Assembly: GCF_015277855.1 (NCBI RefSeq)
Contig: NZ_CP063812.1
Coordinates: 3,038,001 to 3,102,000 of the forward strand
DNA: 64,000 bases
Reading direction: 5' to 3'
DNA from: Microbacterium cremeum
GTDB taxonomy: Bacteria > Actinomycetota > Actinomycetes > Actinomycetales > Microbacteriaceae
Below the pieces are notes generated by a model. The model ran no database searches, was not told the DNA's origin, and saw only the letters and a list, made by a program, of their open reading frames with translations. Made by a program: the position numbers and the translations under genes. Of this stretch, positions 16,556 to 26,100 are shown piece after piece (position 1 is the stretch's first letter; every line of letters begins with the position of its first letter).

Positions 16556-18194
16556 TCTTCGCTCCGCACGAGGCGGACCTCGGCATCCCCCATCAGGAAG
16601 CGGTCGCCGGCTTCGACCTCCTCGCCGGGCGTCGCCTCGACCTCGGTGCCCATGAGGGTCGCGAACAGCACGCCGTTGGTCGAGTCGAGATCCGTGACGT
16701 ACCACCGGTCGCCGCGCAGTCGCAGGCGCGCGTGGGTCTTCGAGACGGTCCCGTCCTGGATGCCGACCAGCTGCGCCGTCGGGTACTCCGGGTCGCTGGA
16801 CGGGCGGCGGCCGAGGATCACGACGTCCGACACCAGGGCGATCGGGTCGCCCGTCGGCGGCACGAGAGACCAGTCGGTGCGCTTGCGGCGCGCGATGATC
16901 GTGTGGTCGAGGACGTCGTCCTCGTCGGGGATCTCGGGCTTCGCATGGTGCGCCGACACCGACGAGCGGGCGGCGCGGGGCGCGCCGGCGTCGGGTGCGC
17001 CGGCGACGGCGGAGACGGGTCCGGAGCTCTCGGGGAACGCGTCGGCGTCGTCCATCGGGGATCGCGCCGGCACCCAGGGCTCGCGGTCGTCGCCGGACGT
17101 GGCGGGCGGGGGCACACGGGTCACCGGCGGCCGGGTGATCCCGCCGCCGGTGGTGGCGGACTCGGGCGCGGTGAAGGCGTCGGGCGTGAACGGGATGGGC
17201 TCGGCGGCGGATGCCGGGACCGCCGAGATCGGCGCGGGCGCACCGGGCACAGCGCCGGTCACCTCGGCGCTCAGGTCGGCAGAGTCCGAGGCGAAGCCCT
17301 GCCACGGGTCGTCGGGCGAGGCGCCCTCACCGTCGTCGGGAAGGGCGTCGGGCGTGCCGCTCGCGGCGACGGGACGACTCGGCAGGGGCGGCGGCGTAAA
17401 GCCCCCGGCGGGCGGGGCCCACCCTTCGACGGGCGGCGCCACCTGCGCCGACGCCTGGAAGCGCGCCGCGCCGGCGGGCGCCGACTCGGCGGACTCCGGC
17501 TCGTGGGAGAAGGCCGCGGACGAGGGTGCACCGGTGGACGCCGGAGCGGACGGCGCCGGGGACGGCGTGTACGCGGGCGGCGGCGCGAACCCCGAGAACG
17601 GCGAGGAGTCCGACAGCGGCGAGGCGGATGCCGCGTCCCTCGGGTACAGCGGAGCCGCACCCTGCTCCGCAGCGGCCGCGGGGCGGCGGACGGGAAGGGC
17701 GGCAGCGGCGGCAGGACGGCGGGCCCGTCGCCCGTCCGGCGAGCGCCGAACGCGGGAGCGGCGGACCGGGCCCCGCGCGCGCTGTGCGCGCCCTGCGCGG
17801 GAACCTCCCTGCCGACCCAGCGGGCGCTCCCCCACCCGATGATCGACGCCCACACCGGGAACAGCAGGATGCCGAGCACCGTCATGCCGGCGCCGTAGCC
17901 GAACGCGACGCTGATGCGGTAGAGCGCGATCGCGAAGACGACGACGGCCACGAGGTTGAGGACGGGGACGAACGCGAGCAGGACGAGCCACGGCGAGAGT
18001 CCCGCCAGCTGCAGCAGCACGATGCTGTTGAGGATCGGCACCCACGCCTTCCAGCCCTCCTCCCCCGACTTGCGGAACACGGCCGACAGCGCGAGCGCGA
18101 TCCAGATGTACAGGCCGGCGGTCAGCAGCAGGGCGAACAGCACCCCGAAGAGCACGCCGGAGACGTCGGCGGCGGAGGCAGCGGTGGGAGTCAT
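16552..18194 (-). CDS. DUF5684-FHA membrane protein, interrupted by an apparent frameshift
   Basis: The N-terminal 130 residues (from ATG at 18192-18194) are a DUF5684 membrane domain with several hydrophobic helices and the conserved SGEEGWKAWVPILNSIVLLQ. A Pro/Ala/Ser-rich linker follows and the C-terminal 120 residues are an FHA domain (ILGRRPSS, SKTHARLRL, VTDLDSTNGV), which binds phosphothreonine. The two halves lie in different frames: the first becomes arginine-rich after about 17670, the second is sensible only from about 17720. One missing base in the GC tract between would restore a single gene of about 547 residues. The linker also has LDHTIIARRKR, like the repeats of the next protein. 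ATGA overlap upstream and GTGA downstream support one intact locus. Assembly error or a recent mutation are both possible. Confidence 0.75.
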
Positions 18195-20725
18195 GGCATC
18201 GGACGCGCGGGCTCAGCCCGTCGTCTCCCCCTTTCGGCGGTTCGCGTTCGGGCGCCCGGTTCGGACGCCGGCAATCGGAGCAACGATCTCAACGATACGG
18301 TCGCGAGCAGCCCGCGCCATACGCCGCGCTCACGCCGGAGGCCGCGGCGCTCGGCGTCGACGGCATCCCAATAGTGCCGAGCCTCGTCGTCGGCGACCGT
18401 CGCGTGCGAGAAGACCGCGCGGTCGGCGTCGCGGGCGAGGCCGGTTCCGGACGGCGTCGCGAAGGACGCCGCGAGCTCGGTGCGCGTCAGCGTGCGCGGA
18501 GCGTCGCGGCCCGCGTCGACGGCGGCGTCGACGTACTCGTCCCAGGCTCCGGAGATCCGTGCGGCGGGCGTCGGCGCCCGGCGACGACGCCGTCGGCGCC
18601 CGGACTTCACGCCGAGCACGATCAGGAACGGGCCGAGAGCGAGGCCCAGCACGAGCAGCACGATGCCCGACGTGCGCAGCGCGGGCCACAGCCAGGCCAG
18701 GTCGAGTGCCCCGTCCTCCTCCGCGGGGCGATCGGACGCGGAGTCCTCCTGTGCGGAGTCGGGCGGCACGACCTCCTCGACCGACTCGGGGCGTACCTCG
18801 GTCACGTTCTCGGGGTCGCGCTGCTCGGTGACCTCGAGGCTCGGCGACTGCTCGTACTGCGGCGTGACGTCGACGGCGACCCATTCCCCGGCGGTCGACT
18901 GCACCTCCGTCCAGGCTGAGAGGTCCTGCGCACGGCACACGCCCTCGTCGCACGCCGCGAGCCCGGGCTCGACGGCCGACAGGCGCGCCCCCAGCACCAC
19001 TCTCGACGGGAATCCGAGCTCACGGGCCATGAGCGCCACCGCGACGGCGAACTGCTCATCGTCGCCGACCGCCGCGACGTAGTTGCCGGATGCCGCGGCC
19101 CTCGGGTCCGACTCGCGCTCGAGCAGGCGCGAGAACATCGTGTCGACGCGCGCGAGCGAGTGGCCCGACGCGCTCGGCTGGAACGTGTAGTCGGGGATCG
19201 CACTCGCCCACGACGGGACCCCGTCGCCCTCGGCGAGCCCGTGGCTGAGGTACCCGCGCTCGCGCAGGAGCGACACCAGTCCGTCCAGCGCCGCCCCGCC
19301 GGCACCGCTGACGTGCTCGTCCATCCAGGCGCGAAGGCTGTCGGGAGCCGCGGCGCCTTCGAGCTCGCCTCCGGGCGCCTCGAGTCGCGCGAGGTCGGCC
19401 GGCTCCGGCTCGACGCCGCGCACGACGTAGCGGTCGCCCTCCTGCAGACCGCCGCCGGCGGTCTGCACCCCCGCCCAGGCCGCGGCGTTGTAGTAGAAGC
19501 GGTCGTCGAGCGACGATGCCCGGTCACCGGCGAAGTCGACGTTCTCGAGGCGGCCGATGGTCGGCATCCAGATCCCGTCCCAGCCGTCGATCTCGACTCG
19601 CGCCGCGATCGGGTCGCCCTCCCCCGCGTCGAGCGAGGACGGCACGCGCACGAAGCGGCCGGCATCCGCCGCGCCGGCACCGCCGGATCGGAACACCTCC
19701 CCGTCATAGGCGTCCAGCGTCGCGACCCGGATGCGCTCGGGGAGCGGCCCCGTCACCGGCTCGACGGTGAAGAGCACCTCGTCGTTGCGGCCCTCGGCGT
19801 ACAGCGAACGGTACTGAGCGAGCGGGCTCACCTCGGCCGAGAGGTCGATGTCGGGCCCGACCGCCGAGCGCAGCACCTCGCGTTCGGCGCCGCGGGCCGC
19901 GAACGGCACGATCCCCACGGCGAGCGCGAGGGCCACGGCCAGCATGCCTGCGCCGAGCGCGGTGCGACGGCGATCGGCGCGGGACGGACGCCGGGACACG
20001 CGTACGCCGCTGGACGCCGCGGCGCGCTGCAGCGCGTGCACGCGCTCGTCGTGGGTGCGCCAGGCGAGCCACAGCAGGCTCGCGGCGAGCGCGACGACGC
20101 CGATCGCGGTCTCGACGGGGGCGTACAGCACCACCGGTCCGATCCTCACCGGCGCGCTGACCGTGGTCCGGCCGAAGAACAGGCCGAACGACGTCATGCC
20201 CAGCGCGACCGGCACTGCCGAGTACGCCGCGCGGTCCTGCCGCCAGGCCAGCAGCAGCACGGCGCATGTGCCGACGAGGAACACGACCAGAGCCGGCACG
20301 AGCAGGTTGCGATACGAACCGACGGGGAGGTCGACGGTGATCAGGTCCTTCCAGCCGAGGACCAGGCCGCTCGCGAGCTCGCCGAGCCCGCGCAGGAGCT
20401 GCTCGGGCGCACCCAGGCGCGACGGCACGGCGAGCGGGACGCCGAGCACCAGGAGCAGCGCCGCGAGCGTGCCGGCGACGAGCCAGCCGTTCCAGCGCCG
20501 CAGCCACGCGAGCGTGGCGACCACGGCCGCCACCGCCGTGGCGACGGCCACGAGGAGCAGGAAGCTGCCCGACCGGTAGATCGGCCACGCGGCGACGGTC
20601 GCGACCAGGACGATCAGGGCGCCGAAGACCGTGCCGGCGGCCACGCGAGGCACGAACCGCACGCCGCGCGCGCCGGAGGACCGCGGCGCGGAGACGGCCA
20701 TCGCGTCACGTACGGCGGCGCTCAT
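18191..20725 (-). CDS. DUF3488/TgpA-like transglutaminase-fold membrane protein, catalytic residues lost
   Basis: An 844-residue protein with about seven N-terminal membrane helices, a large extracytoplasmic domain of transglutaminase-like fold, then another helix and a cytoplasmic tail with a DUF4129-like YWDAVDAERRGLRRERGVW-type segment. In active relatives the core reads GYCEQFA and HAWVEV. Here the matching places are GDDEQFAVAVALMAREL (near residue 554) and SAWTEVQ, so both the nucleophile Cys and the His are replaced, while the Asp in VAVDVTP remains. It is predicted to be catalytically dead and may work as a binding domain. The start is ATG at 20723-20725 with GAGGAG upstream and an ATGA overlap with the DUF58 gene; it overlaps the next gene by four bases too. 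Confidence 0.85.
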   Translation of the reverse strand: MSAAVRDAMAVSAPRSSGARGVRFVPRVAAGTVFGALIVLVATVAAWPIYRSGSFLLLVAVATAVAAVVATLAWLRRWNGWLVAGTLAALLLVLGVPLAVPSRLGAPEQLLRGLGELASGLVLGWKDLITVDLPVGSYRNLLVPALVVFLVGTCAVLLLAWRQDRAAYSAVPVALGMTSFGLFFGRTTVSAPVRIGPVVLYAPVETAIGVVALAASLLWLAWRTHDERVHALQRAAASSGVRVSRRPSRADRRRTALGAGMLAVALALAVGIVPFAARGAEREVLRSAVGPDIDLSAEVSPLAQYRSLYAEGRNDEVLFTVEPVTGPLPERIRVATLDAYDGEVFRSGGAGAADAGRFVRVPSSLDAGEGDPIAARVEIDGWDGIWMPTIGRLENVDFAGDRASSLDDRFYYNAAAWAGVQTAGGGLQEGDRYVVRGVEPEPADLARLEAPGGELEGAAAPDSLRAWMDEHVSGAGGAALDGLVSLLRERGYLSHGLAEGDGVPSWASAIPDYTFQPSASGHSLARVDTMFSRLLERESDPRAAASGNYVAAVGDDEQFAVAVALMARELGFPSRVVLGARLSAVEPGLAACDEGVCRAQDLSAWTEVQSTAGEWVAVDVTPQYEQSPSLEVTEQRDPENVTEVRPESVEEVVPPDSAQEDSASDRPAEEDGALDLAWLWPALRTSGIVLLVLGLALGPFLIVLGVKSGRRRRRRRAPTPAARISGAWDEYVDAAVDAGRDAPRTLTRTELAASFATPSGTGLARDADRAVFSHATVADDEARHYWDAVDAERRGLRRERGVWRGLLATVSLRSLLRLPASEPGARTRTAERGRRRAEPARPMP

Positions 20726-22125
20726 GAGGTGGCTCCTCGCACGAGGAGCCCCGACAGGTCGTCGAGGGTGCCGACGGTGAGCACGGTCATGCCCGACACC
20801 GCCTGCATGCGGGGGTGGGCACGCTCGTCGCACATGACGCCGACGACGGCCGTGTCACCGGGAAAAGCGAGCGCCGCCTGCTGCAGCCGCGTCAGCGGCA
20901 CCCGCGAGCCGACCACCACGAACGCGATCGACAGGCGGTCGCCGGACTCCGCGGTCACGCGGCACACGTCGCCGACGGGCATCGTGCTGTCGAGGAGGTC
21001 GATGGTGCTGAAGCCGTCGAGCATCGGCCGCGGCGCCGTCGCCGGAAGACGGCGGATGGCGCGCAGGCGACCCCGCACCACCCGGGGGATCTCGGTGGCG
21101 CTGACGATCTGCACATCGCGGGCGTCGTGCACGGCGCGCAGGCCGAGCGACGCGGCGCACGACACGGCCAGCTCGAACTCGTCGGCGTCGGCGTACTCGG
21201 CCCGCGCCACGGCGAGCACGACCGCCATGTGCGAGCGTCGCGACTCCTCGTACTGGCGCACCATGAGGCGCCCGGTCTTCGCGGTCGAGCGCCAGTGGAT
21301 CTGACGGCGCGAGTCGCCGGGGGCGTACTCGCGGATCGCGTGGAACGACATGTCGGCGTCCACGAGGCGGCGTGTCGGGCTGCCCTCGAGGTCGCGGATG
21401 AGACCCGCGCTCGTCGACGGAAGTCCGACCGTGCGCGGGTGGACGTACACCTCGTGCACGTCGTCGAACGCGTGCTCGCGCCGCAGCAGTCCGATCGGGT
21501 CGCTGCGCACGGTCGTCGCAGGACCCACGGTCACGATCCCGCGCCGCAGGCCCGGGATGTCGAGCGGCTGCGCCACCATGTGCCCCGGCCGCAGCAGCGG
21601 CACGCCGAACTCGACGAGCCCGGCGCCCACCGGGATGTCGATGCGCCCCGGCAGGGCGATGCGGTGCCCGTCGTTGCGGACCACGATCTCGCCCTCGACG
21701 CCGTCGCCGGCGACCACCCTCTCGTGGGTGAGGGCGAGGTCCACCTCGTACGAGCGCGCGCCGAACAGGAACGGCACCGCGGCGGCGAGGAGGAGGACGG
21801 ATGCCGCGCCCGCCACCATCAGCTCCACCCACCCGAAGACGAGTCCCAGCGCCAGCCCCGCCGACGCCGCGAGCACCACGAGCGCACCCGCGGGGCGGAT
21901 CGTCTCGGCGGCCCACTCGGCCGCGGCGGCGATTCCCGCGCCCGCCCTCCGCGCCGCGTTCGCCCCCCGCACCGCGGCGCGAACGAGCGCGCGGCTGCGA
22001 CGCGACGAGGCGACGCTCGTCGCGGTGGCGTGCGTGCGGCCCTCCGTCCCGGTCGAGTGGACGGTGCGGGTGAGGCGGGACTCGACGGCGCTCTCGCCGC
22101 CCCGCTGGCGCGCAGCGGTGCTCAT
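20722..22125 (-). CDS. DUF58 domain protein
   Basis: A 467-residue protein with two membrane helices (about residues 60-105) and a DUF58 domain whose signature YAPGDSRRQIHWRSTAKTGR is clear. DUF58 proteins have a von Willebrand A-like fold and nearly always follow a MoxR ATPase gene; they are thought to be its partner in assembling or activating membrane complexes. The N-terminal 60 residues are basic and polar, so the start could be somewhat internal, but ATG at 22125 overlaps the moxR stop in the ATGA manner shared by the whole operon. Its neighbours on both sides support a MoxR-DUF58-transglutaminase module. Confidence 0.88.
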   Translation of the reverse strand: MSTAARQRGGESAVESRLTRTVHSTGTEGRTHATATSVASSRRSRALVRAAVRGANAARRAGAGIAAAAEWAAETIRPAGALVVLAASAGLALGLVFGWVELMVAGAASVLLLAAAVPFLFGARSYEVDLALTHERVVAGDGVEGEIVVRNDGHRIALPGRIDIPVGAGLVEFGVPLLRPGHMVAQPLDIPGLRRGIVTVGPATTVRSDPIGLLRREHAFDDVHEVYVHPRTVGLPSTSAGLIRDLEGSPTRRLVDADMSFHAIREYAPGDSRRQIHWRSTAKTGRLMVRQYEESRRSHMAVVLAVARAEYADADEFELAVSCAASLGLRAVHDARDVQIVSATEIPRVVRGRLRAIRRLPATAPRPMLDGFSTIDLLDSTMPVGDVCRVTAESGDRLSIAFVVVGSRVPLTRLQQAALAFPGDTAVVGVMCDERAHPRMQAVSGMTVLTVGTLDDLSGLLVRGATS

Positions 22126-23087
22126 ACCGCTTCGCGCCTCGCGGGCGGCGCAACGTCGAGCAGCACCTGCCCGACCACGGTCTCCTGGGTGACGCCGTCG
22201 AACTCGGCCTCGGGGTGCAGGATCAGGCGGTGCGACAGCACCGGTACAGCGAGCGCCTTGACGTCGTCGGGCGTCGCGTACGTGCGGCCCTGCGACGCGG
22301 CGCGCGAACGGGTCGCGCGCGTCAGGGCGAGCGCCCCGCGGATGCTGACGCCCAGGCGCACCTCGTCGGCGGCGCGGGTGGCGTCGACCAGCCGGGCGAT
22401 GTAGTCCAGCACGAGCGCGTCGACGTACACCTGCGCGGCAAGGTCGGCCATGCCCACCAGTGCCTGAGGCGTGATGATCGGCGGCAGCTCGGCGGTCGCG
22501 ACCGCGGCGCCGTCGAGGATCCGCACGGTCGCGGCATGGTCCGGGTAGCCGAGCGACGTGCGCATCATGAAGCGGTCGAGCTGGGCCTCCGGGAGGCGGT
22601 AGGTGCCGGCCTGCTCCACGGGGTTTTGCGTCGCGAGCACGAGGAACGGCACGCCGACCGGGCGGGATACGCCGTCGATCGTGACGCGGCCCTCCTCCAT
22701 CACCTCGAGCAGCGCGGACTGCGTCTTGGGGCTCGCGCGGTTGATCTCGTCGGCGAGCACGATGTTCGCGAAGATCGGGCCCGCGTGGAACTCGAACACG
22801 CCCTCCTTCTGGTCGTAGACGCTGAGGCCGGTGATGTCGCTGGGCAGGAGGTCGGGGGTGAACTGGATGCGCGTGTTCGTGCCGTGCACCGACTGGGCCA
22901 CGGCCCGGGCGAGCGAGGTCTTGCCGGTTCCCGGCACGTCCTCCAGGAGCACGTGACCGTCGCTCAGCATCGCCGTGAGGACGAGTTCGACGACGTGACG
23001 CTTGCCGAGCACGGCCCGCTCGACGTTGTCGGCGATCTGCCCGAACGTCTGCGCGAACCAGTCGGCCTGCTCCTGCGTGATGGTCAT
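22122..23087 (-). CDS. MoxR-family AAA+ ATPase
   Basis: A 321-residue AAA+ ATPase of the MoxR branch, a group of chaperone-like ATPases that act with DUF58/VWA proteins. Walker A DVPGTGKTSLA is near residue 55, Walker B VLADEINRA near 115, with the sensor segment LATQNPVEQAGTYRLPEAQLDRF following. The start is ATG at 23087 and the length is standard. It lies 47 bases after the giant Ig-like gene and overlaps DUF58 by four bases. A role in maturing the giant surface protein or its complex is inferred from position only. Confidence 0.95.
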   Translation of the reverse strand: MTITQEQADWFAQTFGQIADNVERAVLGKRHVVELVLTAMLSDGHVLLEDVPGTGKTSLARAVAQSVHGTNTRIQFTPDLLPSDITGLSVYDQKEGVFEFHAGPIFANIVLADEINRASPKTQSALLEVMEEGRVTIDGVSRPVGVPFLVLATQNPVEQAGTYRLPEAQLDRFMMRTSLGYPDHAATVRILDGAAVATAELPPIITPQALVGMADLAAQVYVDALVLDYIARLVDATRAADEVRLGVSIRGALALTRATRSRAASQGRTYATPDDVKALAVPVLSHRLILHPEAEFDGVTQETVVGQVLLDVAPPARREAV

Positions 23088-23134
23088 GTGGTGTGTCCTC
23101 TGGTCGGTTCAGGGAAGGTGACGGATGCCGCGGC

Positions 23135-26100
23135 TCACGGCGTGGGAGGCCCCTGGCCGGAGTCGCACTGCGCGCTCAGCCGCTGGGTGGCCGGGTCGAG
23201 GTTCCAGGCGGCGTTCCATGACACCGTGACATCGACGCCCTCGACGCTCGTGGCGCCCGCGGGAACGGTCCAGGATCCGGCCGTGTAGGGCAGCACGGCG
23301 CCGTGCTTGTCGAGGAACCGGATGTTGGCGTCGGACCATGCGAACGCGCCGTCGCCGTTGCTGGACGATGTGCTCCGCTGCAGCGTCGCGCCGGCCACGC
23401 ACGAGTCGATCGACCAGCGCGCCTGCACCTGGTACGGAGCGCTTCCCGGTGCGGGCGTCACGATGCCGGGCGCGCTCATCGAACCCCAGAACCGGTGTCG
23501 GTAGTACACCTTGATCTCGGGATTCCGGTCGTAGATCGAGGTGCCGGACGACCAGCCGTCGAAGACCACGTCGTTGTTGCGCGGTACGCGCTCGGGCGAG
23601 ACCGGCGTGTCGACGATCCGCCACCGTGCCTGCTGGCCCTCGATCACCGGCTGCCGTGCGACGACGAACGTGTAGCCCTGCGGGGCCGCCCCGCTCTGCA
23701 TCGCGCGCACCGCGGCCTCGGCGGTGGCACGGCCGTACGCCGTCTCGCCGTACCAGGACTCGACGCAGACGAAGAACCGGTACTCCTCACCGTCCGGGAG
23801 GTCCGGGAACGATGCGCGGTCGCCGCCTGCCGTCGGCGCGCACCGCGATCGGTCGTCGTATCGCACGATGCCATAGCGCAACTGCGAGCCTGTGCCGTTC
23901 GGCTGCGCCGTCGCCACGGCATCCACCGTCGACGTCCCGTCGCCGGTCGAGCGCGACGAAAGCGACAGCGTCACGTTCGTCGGAGCTCCCACGCCGTTGG
24001 CGTTGATGGTGACCGCCTGGCCCGACGGCTGGCCGCCGAGTCCGGGCGGGAGCGAGAACCGCGAGTAGGGGGTGATGGTCACGGGCGACACCGAGTTGGA
24101 GCCGACCCGGTAGCTGCGCACCTCGACGCGCTCGTCGCCGCGACCGATGTTCACCCGCAGTGTCTCCCCCGTCGGGCTCGTGATTTCGAGGGTTCCCGTC
24201 TCGGCGACGTCGACACCCTGGATCACGAGCGAGATGACGCCGCCCTCGCCGCTGGTCACGACGGGGAGCCAGCTCACACTCGAGGGAGTGCCCGGCGCGT
24301 CGTACGCCCACGCGACGGTCCGGACGCTCGAGCGCGACTCGCCGACGGCGTTGACCGCCCATGCCTCATAGGTGCGCTGCTCGCCGTTGGGGGCGGGGAT
24401 GTCGGGGCAGACGCCGGCGGCCGTGCACCGCGCGACCTCCTGCCCGCCGGAGCGGACGACGAAGCCCGAGAGCGCCGGGTACGCCTGACGCGCCTCGCCC
24501 GGGTCGACGCGCAGCGTGACGGCGCCGTTGGCGTACGCGGTCTGCGCGATGCTCGACGGCGCCTTCGGGTACCCGAGCAGGTCGAGCAGGATGCGGCCGT
24601 CGCGCTCGGAGCTCGTGATGCGGCCCTGTGCGTCGCGTACCGAGAAGGTGGCCGTGCACGTCGCGCCCGGGGCATCCTGCGTCCACGTGGCGACGACCGT
24701 GGTCGGCGAGGCGACCTCGAAGCCGACGCCGGCGCACGCGCCCGTCGGGCGGACGCCGGCCACCTCGAGCGGCGTGCGCGGCAGCGGGTTCACCTCGCCG
24801 GGCCCGCCGATGACCGGGATCGTGCACGACGATCCCGACGCCTGCGAGCACTGCCGCACGACGGACGCGCCCTGCGGGAGCGTCGACGGAGCGGCGCCGA
24901 CCCGCAGGATCAGGCGCGCCGGGGCGACCGACGGGTGGCTGGTGACGCCGACGAGCGCGGCCTCCTCCGACCCCGGCACCGCCCGGTCGGCCCCGGTCAC
25001 CGTGAGAACGGAGCCCTGCTGGGTCACCTCGAAGCCCGGTCCGGCGTGGTCGACCCGATACTGGATGCCCGCCCAGTCCTCGCGCAGCTGCCACGTCGTC
25101 ATGTCGCGAAGGTCGTAGGTGGCCGTCTCGCCCGGCCCGACCGTGATCGACGCCGGCCGCAGCTCCGGCTGCGGGTCGCGCGGCCGCACGATGATGGGCA
25201 CCGACAGGTAGGTCCAGTCGTCGTGCCCGGTGAGGCGCACCGGCACCTGGCACGCGTCCACCCACGGCGCGCCGGCGCCGGCGTCGTAGCGCACGACGGT
25301 TCCCGACTCGAGGGTGCAGGCCGCCTCGAGGCGTGCCCCCGACACCCGCACCTCGGACCCCACCTCGACGCGCGCCCCGCGCGGGCGGGCGACGAGGCCG
25401 GCCATGTCGAAGGTGGTCGACTCGAGCTCGGCGACCTCGGGCGACGCCGCGCCCGCCCGCAGCGTCAGGGCGAGGTCGTCGTCTCCGGGGACGCGGAGGA
25501 ACCCGTACGAGGTGACCTCGCCGGACGCCCCCTCCCCCGTGACGGCGAACGGGATGAGCCGCGTCTTCGCGGGGAGCGCGCCGCGCAGGCGCGAGCCGTC
25601 GACCTCCACGCCGTCGGGCTCTCCCCACAGCGTCAGCTCCAGGTCCGACACGTCGCCACCCGACCACGCGACCTTGCCGTCGAGCACCTCGACGCCGCGC
25701 GGGAAGTCCTCGCGCGTCTCGACGGTCAGGCTGGTGTCGGACACGACCGGGTAGTCGGGCACGCTCTCGCGCACGACCCGCACGACGATGAGGCCGCGCC
25801 CGGTGTTGCCCGACGTCGACTCGACGTCGTACAGGAACGACATGGTCGCGGGCGCCTCGCCCGCCTCGATCACGACGGTCGCGTCGTCGACCGCGGCGAT
25901 GCGCTCGTCCAGGCGCGCGTACTCGGGGTTCTCGCTGCCGTCCACCAGCGTCGCGGGGGCATCCGGACGGATGTCGGTGACGCGCAGGGTGCCCAGTGTC
26001 GGGTCGACGTCGTTGGAGAGCGGGCTGACCCGGATCGTGTTGCCCGCGCCCGCCTGCACCTGCACGTAGTCGGTGAACGTGACCGGGCTGGGATTCGCCT

